A stretch of 64,000 nt of DNA. It comes from an uncultured Marmoricola sp. GTDB lineage: Bacteria > Actinomycetota > Actinomycetes > Propionibacteriales > Nocardioidaceae. Location: the NCBI GenBank assembly GCA_937868075.1, contig CALMLL010000033.1, positions 1-64,000 of the forward strand, in the 5' to 3' direction. Both the position numbers and the translations under genes were made by a program. Below are positions 59,263 to 64,000 of this stretch, one piece after another; within the stretch, counting starts at the first letter, position 1; each line of letters starts with the position of its first letter. The notes below the pieces were generated by a model. It was given only the letters and a program-made list of their open reading frames with translations, was not told where the DNA came from and did no database searches.

Positions 59263-62200
59263 GTGACTGAGCCGACCCGCCAATCTGGCGGAGGCGGGGC
59301 CCACTCTTCCTTCGATCGCGTCGTCAACGCGATCGAAGCACGCGGGCTGACCACTGCCTCGCGGCGCCAGCACAGCTTGATGGCGGGCTGCCCGGTTCAT
59401 GACGAGCGCACACCCTCGCTGCACATCACCTGGCGTGGTGGACCGCGTGGGGGAGGGGTCCTGCTCTACTGCCACGGGTGCCAGGCACAGGCCGAGCAGA
59501 TCGTCGAGGCGCTCGGCCTGACGATGAGCGACCTGTTCGACGAGCCTCTCCCAGAGCGAGACCGCAGCCTGTATCGCGTCGGGAAGAGCCCCTCGCGTCG
59601 CCGTGCGGGTCAGCGCCGCGGCAAGCTGGGCCGCCTTCCCTCCCTGCTGCCCAAGCCGCCCGCGGCGCCCGCTCCCGCAGTCGAGCACCACTGGGTCGAG
59701 ATCGAGCGCTACCCCTACGTCGACCACGAGGACCGGCTGGTCCAGGAGGTCATCCGCGAGGAGTGCACCGCCGAGGGCGAGCGGCACAAGCAGTTTCGGC
59801 AGCTCTTCGTCACCCGTGACGGGCGGCGGGTCAAGCGCAAGCCTGAGGAGTTCTACCCGGTCATCTACCGCGCCCCGCAGGTCGCTGCTGCGGTCAAGGC
59901 CGGGAGCGAGGTCTGGCTCCTCGAGGGGGAGAAGGACGTCCACACGGCGGAGCGGCTGGGGCTGGTCGCTACGACCAACACCCAGGGCGGCAAGAGCTTC
60001 CCCGCGGACCTGGTTGAGGAGTTCACCAACGCCCGGGTCGTCGTCGTCCTCGACCGGGACTCCACAGGCTGGGCCCGCGGGGTTGACCTGCACGCCAAGC
60101 TCACTGGCGTCGGAGCCAAGGTACTGCTCCGCCTGCCTGACCTGGAAGATGCCAAGACCGACTTCACCGACCACGTCGAGGCCGGCAAGGGTCTGGATGC
60201 GCTGCAGTGGGTCGCGGTCGAGGAGGTCGCTGTCTGGCACGAGCTGACCTCGGTCAAGGACCGGGCACGCTCGCTGCAGCAGGCGATCGAGGAGGCTCAG
60301 GGCCGGTGGGAGCTGGCCGCGGAGGGCCAGGACGTTGAGGACAACCGCCGTTTCGCCAAGCGGTGGGCTCTGGAGAGCCAGGTCAGGCAGGAGTCGCTGC
60401 GCGATCTCGTCGACCAGCTCTGCGCTGCGGGCATGCGCATCGGCACCGAGTGGGTGGGGGAGGCCATCGAGGCGGCTGAGGCGCTGCTGGCCGAGGGGAC
60501 CGAGGCTGCTCGACGGTGTCACCTGCAGGTCCAGGTCCCCGTGCCGGAGTCGCTGCGGCCGGCTGCCCAGCCGCCGGCGAACTCGCCCGCGCCGGCAGAT
60601 GGAGAGCCCACGCCCAAGGCCTCGCCCACCGACGTCGTCACCGAGGACAGCGACTGGCTGGGACAGAAGGGTGTGGGGTCAGGCAACACTCCCTTCCGCG
60701 TCTTGGACGGCAAGATCGTGCAGTGGGAGCCGGACCGTTCGAGCCGCAGGCAGCGGGACGAGTGGGATGAGGACCAAGACGAGCCGGGCAAGTTCAAGAC
60801 GCTGCTGTCGATGATCGTGCGGGTGTCCTGCCGCGAGTACCTCGAGGTAGAGCACAACCACGACGTCGAGGACACCGAGCTCATGGGTCGATCGACACCG
60901 ACCAAGCGGCGGGTGAGCGCACCCAAGACCCTGATCGCGGTTCGGCTGCAGTACCCGGACGAGATCACCGGGGAGCTGCTGGAGATCCGCGTCATGGCCG
61001 ACCAGTGGCGCGACCACTCGTGGCTGGAGTCGCTGCCCGGGCCCCCTGACTACGACCACAAGCGGGCCGGACTGGACCAGCTGCAGCGGGCCATCCTCGC
61101 GATCAGCGAGAACGTCGTCGACGAGGTGCTCTACCGGGCCACAGGGTGGAGGGAGAACGCCGACGGCACCCACCGGTTCATCCACCGCAGAGGCGCGATC
61201 ACCCCCACCGGGCACGAGGACGTCGAAGTCGCCTTCTCCGGGCCCATCGAGCGCTACAACTTCCCCGACCCCATCCGTGAGGCGAAGGCTCTGCGCACGG
61301 CCTGGCAGAACGGTTCGGCCACTATGCTGGACCGGCTGCCGGGGCGCGTGGCGGCCCCGCTGCTCGGACAGGTCTTCCGCGCGGTGCTGGGTCACAACCC
61401 ATGGGTGCTCACCCTGGTCGGACCTCCGGGGTCCTACAAGACCTCGGTGGCCGCCAAGGCGATGCAGCACTTCGGCGAGAAGTGGGAGCACAAGAAGCCG
61501 GCGTCCTCCATGTCCGGAAACGGCGACACCTTCAACGCGCTGCGGTTCAAGCTGCACAACGCCAAGGACTGCCTCTACTGGATGGACGACTTCGCACCCA
61601 CCCGCAGCTGGCTGGAGGCACAGAAGCACCTCGAAGAGACCGCCCGGCTCATCCACAACCAGGAGGAGCGCTCCCGCTCATCGCGAGACGGGCTCTCGGT
61701 CAGCGACGGCACCGGGCCCCGCGCCAGCGGCCTGTGCACCTCGGAGGTCATGCCCCGTCCCGGGTCCGGCGCCGAGCGGATGCTGGTCGTCCCCCTGGCC
61801 CGGGAGGACGTCGACACCGCGCTGTTGTTCCCCCTGGACGAGGCACTCTCTCGCCACCAGCGGGCACTGGTGATGGCCTCCTACATCTCCTGGCTCTCTG
61901 GTGACCTGATGGGCAAGCGCGCCCACTACATGGAGATCGCCGACGCCTACGCCGATGCATTGGTCGAGCGCGCGGGGGAGAGCGTGCGTCAGGCCGCCGC
62001 CATCTCCCACACCTGGGTCGGTTGGGTCGCCATGACCGACTTCCTGTTCGAGGTGGGAGCGATCACCGCCGAGGAGCGCGTGCGGACCCTGCGCCGGGTT
62101 GACGAGGCACTGCACGAGGCAGGACGAGCGGCGGTCAACCCCGACATGCCCCGCACCACCGGTGCCCGGGCACGAGAGCTGCTCGCCTACGCGCTGCGTC

Positions 62201-64000
62201 AGGGCATCGCCTACGTCGACGACGTCCGTACCGGAGAGTGCCCGCCATGGCCGCTGGCCGGGCGCCTGGGGTGGCGGCGCACCGTCACCGAGACCGACAT
62301 GATGGGCTCGCCGAGCAAGTACCGCTTGGAGCGCAACGGGATCCGGCTGGGCTACGTCATGCACGACCCCGGACCCAAGGACCGCGGTCGGGTGCTGATG
62401 TGCGAGTCCACCCAGCTCGAGGCCGTCCTCAAGGCCGCTTCGGCGACCCAGGCCGAAAAACTCGAGATCGACCGCAACACCGCGTGCCGCGCCCTGCACG
62501 ACGAGCATGTCCTGATCCCCGACACCTCCGAGGGGCGCACCCGTCACACGGTCAAGTGCCGCATCCACGCCGAGGAGCGGGACGCCCGCATGGTCACGCT
62601 CTACCTCGATCGCGTCATCGACGACGAGGACGATGCGGTGGGTGATGACCCAGAGGACGGCGGAGACTTCCCCGGCGGCGACGACCCCCACAGCGGACCC
62701 GGGAACCACCACCCCGACTGCAGTGGAACGGCACCGGACACCTACGGCGAGGACCCGGTCCTGGAGATCCCCGGGCTGAACACTCCGGACCCACACGCAG
62801 TGGACACCGCGCACACGATGACCGAGTCTGGGACCGGCGCCGGCACCGACCACAGCGGCGACCATGACGGGACTGACCATCCCAGCGAGGAGACCCCCAT
62901 GGACGAGCCCGAGTTCACCGCGCGACCGCACACCGACCTCGACGGAGTCGTGGGCTGGACCGAGCCGCGGAGCAGCGGCGACGTGGCCCCGTGCGTGGTC
63001 TGCGGAGTGCGCAGTGGCGTGGTCATCTCCGGAGCCCGCGTGCACACGGTGTGCTGGGAAGGCAGCACCGCCACCGACCGCGCAGCCCAGACCCCGGTCG
63101 GCCACCCATGGATGCGCGGCCAGCAGCCCGAGACCGAGGTCGCGGCCACCACCCAACCGGAAGCGCCGGCACCAGATCCGGTGCCGGCCAAGGGGCGCAC
63201 CAGCCCCGCCAAGGCTGCTGCGACGGAGACCAAGTTCCGGGCCGCGGCCGCCGTCGTCGACGTCGACGGGATCTGGCTCAGCAACGGCGAGTTCGTCGAG
63301 ATGCCTGGAGACGGACCTCAGCACGCCGGCGACCTGGTCCGGCTGGCTCAATGGCTGTCTCTGGGAACCGCGGTCACCAAGTACCTCGACGCCGCGGCGC
63401 AGGTGTGGGTTGGCGACGACTTGGCTCGTCGCCTGGGCATCGACGTCGAGGCGATCGCCAAGGCCGCCGAGCAGGACAAGGACAAGGTCGCCCGGGAGAG
63501 CAGCGCGACCAGCGTGGCCGTCACCGCAGCGCAGGAGGCCGGCTACAGCTTCGGCGGGAAGGGCGATGACGCACTGGGCCGCTGGACCAGGATCTGGAAG
63601 GGCACGGAGAAGTCCGTCTGGGTCGTGCTGCTGGCCGCGATGAGCCGAGACGACGCCAACGTCGCGTTGATGCGTGACCAGCCCGACCACGCCACCCTGG
63701 CCCGGCGGATCGGGCTGCTCGCCGATGCCCTCGGACACCCCTATCAGCTGTCCGGGTCCACCACCGGTCTTGACCTGATGACCACTCTGCGGCATCGCGA
63801 CCGCGACCGGTTCTTCCCCGTCCTGGAGCCCTGCCCGCCAGCGCAGGTGAGCAACGTGGAGGCCGACATCTCCTGGTGCCGGCAGCCCACCGGCGAGGAG
63901 CTGGCTCACAAGTGGATCCACGCCTACGACCGGTCCGGGTCCTACCTGGCCGGCGTCAGCGGCCTGGAGCTCGGTGTCGGCGCACCGGTCCACCACCCTG
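59263..64000 (+). CDS. Primase-ATPase replication protein, Tap-like C-terminus (partial)
   Basis: GTG start after GGGAGGTGACCACGCC; open to the window edge, at least 1,579 codons. Order: CHC2-type zinc finger (GCPVHDERTPSLH at ~43 with LLYCHGCQ at ~68), Toprim (WLLEGEKDVHTAERLG ~219; VVVVLDRDSTGW ~262), AAA+/helicase-like ATPase (Walker A VGPPGSYKTSV at ~720, CLYWMDDFAPTRSW ~771), an acidic linker (~1120-1220), a zinc finger (CVVCGVRSG ~1244) and a C-terminal domain with EELAHKWIHAYDRSGSYLAG, reminiscent of Streptomyces telomere-associated (Tap-like) proteins. Likely the replication initiator-primase. Confidence 0.8.
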   Translation, partial: MTEPTRQSGGGGAHSSFDRVVNAIEARGLTTASRRQHSLMAGCPVHDERTPSLHITWRGGPRGGGVLLYCHGCQAQAEQIVEALGLTMSDLFDEPLPERDRSLYRVGKSPSRRRAGQRRGKLGRLPSLLPKPPAAPAPAVEHHWVEIERYPYVDHEDRLVQEVIREECTAEGERHKQFRQLFVTRDGRRVKRKPEEFYPVIYRAPQVAAAVKAGSEVWLLEGEKDVHTAERLGLVATTNTQGGKSFPADLVEEFTNARVVVVLDRDSTGWARGVDLHAKLTGVGAKVLLRLPDLEDAKTDFTDHVEAGKGLDALQWVAVEEVAVWHELTSVKDRARSLQQAIEEAQGRWELAAEGQDVEDNRRFAKRWALESQVRQESLRDLVDQLCAAGMRIGTEWVGEAIEAAEALLAEGTEAARRCHLQVQVPVPESLRPAAQPPANSPAPADGEPTPKASPTDVVTEDSDWLGQKGVGSGNTPFRVLDGKIVQWEPDRSSRRQRDEWDEDQDEPGKFKTLLSMIVRVSCREYLEVEHNHDVEDTELMGRSTPTKRRVSAPKTLIAVRLQYPDEITGELLEIRVMADQWRDHSWLESLPGPPDYDHKRAGLDQLQRAILAISENVVDEVLYRATGWRENADGTHRFIHRRGAITPTGHEDVEVAFSGPIERYNFPDPIREAKALRTAWQNGSATMLDRLPGRVAAPLLGQVFRAVLGHNPWVLTLVGPPGSYKTSVAAKAMQHFGEKWEHKKPASSMSGNGDTFNALRFKLHNAKDCLYWMDDFAPTRSWLEAQKHLEETARLIHNQEERSRSSRDGLSVSDGTGPRASGLCTSEVMPRPGSGAERMLVVPLAREDVDTALLFPLDEALSRHQRALVMASYISWLSGDLMGKRAHYMEIADAYADALVERAGESVRQAAAISHTWVGWVAMTDFLFEVGAITAEERVRTLRRVDEALHEAGRAAVNPDMPRTTGARARELLAYALRQGIAYVDDVRTGECPPWPLAGRLGWRRTVTETDMMGSPSKYRLERNGIRLGYVMHDPGPKDRGRVLMCESTQLEAVLKAASATQAEKLEIDRNTACRALHDEHVLIPDTSEGRTRHTVKCRIHAEERDARMVTLYLDRVIDDEDDAVGDDPEDGGDFPGGDDPHSGPGNHHPDCSGTAPDTYGEDPVLEIPGLNTPDPHAVDTAHTMTESGTGAGTDHSGDHDGTDHPSEETPMDEPEFTARPHTDLDGVVGWTEPRSSGDVAPCVVCGVRSGVVISGARVHTVCWEGSTATDRAAQTPVGHPWMRGQQPETEVAATTQPEAPAPDPVPAKGRTSPAKAAATETKFRAAAAVVDVDGIWLSNGEFVEMPGDGPQHAGDLVRLAQWLSLGTAVTKYLDAAAQVWVGDDLARRLGIDVEAIAKAAEQDKDKVARESSATSVAVTAAQEAGYSFGGKGDDALGRWTRIWKGTEKSVWVVLLAAMSRDDANVALMRDQPDHATLARRIGLLADALGHPYQLSGSTTGLDLMTTLRHRDRDRFFPVLEPCPPAQVSNVEADISWCRQPTGEELAHKWIHAYDRSGSYLAGVSGLELGVGAPVHHP

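Overview
This 64 kb window is very GC-rich, has WhiB-family regulators and actinobacterial-type promoters, and is packed with overlapping ATGA/GTGA gene junctions. It is best read as most of a large conjugative plasmid (or plasmid-like integrative element) of an actinomycete; genus cannot be told from the sequence. No rRNA, tRNA or CRISPR array was seen, and no relaxase was recognised.

Region 1 (1-18.6 kb) is an accessory island of short transcription units: a DUF4192 protein (cut by the window edge), a plasmid-borne DNA polymerase III beta clamp, an ArdC-like antirestriction/metallopeptidase protein, a YdjM-like membrane protein, a DnaQ-type exonuclease, a superfamily 1 helicase, a MoxR ATPase with its VWA/metallopeptidase partner, DUF3846 and several unknowns. 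Eleven near-identical promoters drive it. They match the actinobacterial RecA/LexA-independent DNA-damage promoter (TTGTCRGTG-N8-TANNNT, the PafBC target). A 3,547 bp non-autonomous transposon (2554-6100; TGTCA ends, 5 bp target duplication CCTCG) splits one gene of this island.

Region 2 (18.6-33 kb) holds a long minus-strand operon (HTH protein, membrane protein, helicase with an unusual C-terminal extension, WhiB, DUF4031/DUF4326, DUF5131), an FtsK/TraB-type DNA translocase with a second WhiB, a DUF2637 (Spd-like) protein, and small zinc-finger proteins among repeat-rich, possibly oriT/clt-like DNA.

Region 3 (33-43 kb) is a type IV secretion operon: M23 + NlpC/P60 wall hydrolase, VirB6-like and VirB4-like proteins, small membrane/pilin-like proteins and a TcpC/VirB8-like protein, transcribed away from a sigma-region-4-like regulator gene (42925-43842). 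Region 4 (44-57 kb) is a complete Tad/Flp pilus locus (Flp pilin, TadE/G-like proteins, LysM-BTAD regulator, TadA, TadB, TadC, TadZ-like, CpaB/SAF) whose second operon begins with parA/parB. Region 5 (57.2-64 kb) has iteron-like repeats, a ribbon-helix-helix protein and a >1,579-residue primase/ATPase replication protein running off the window.

A second, apparently undescribed motif, GTCACAG-N14/15-CACCTTCC, occurs nine times. It sits 5' of the replication operon (plus strand) and, on the minus strand, of the parA-Tad, Flp, T4SS, TraB, DUF2637, helicase/WhiB, membrane-peptidase and ArdC-like units. This suggests one element-encoded regulator or sigma factor coordinates replication, partition, pilus and transfer, while host DNA damage independently induces the accessory island.
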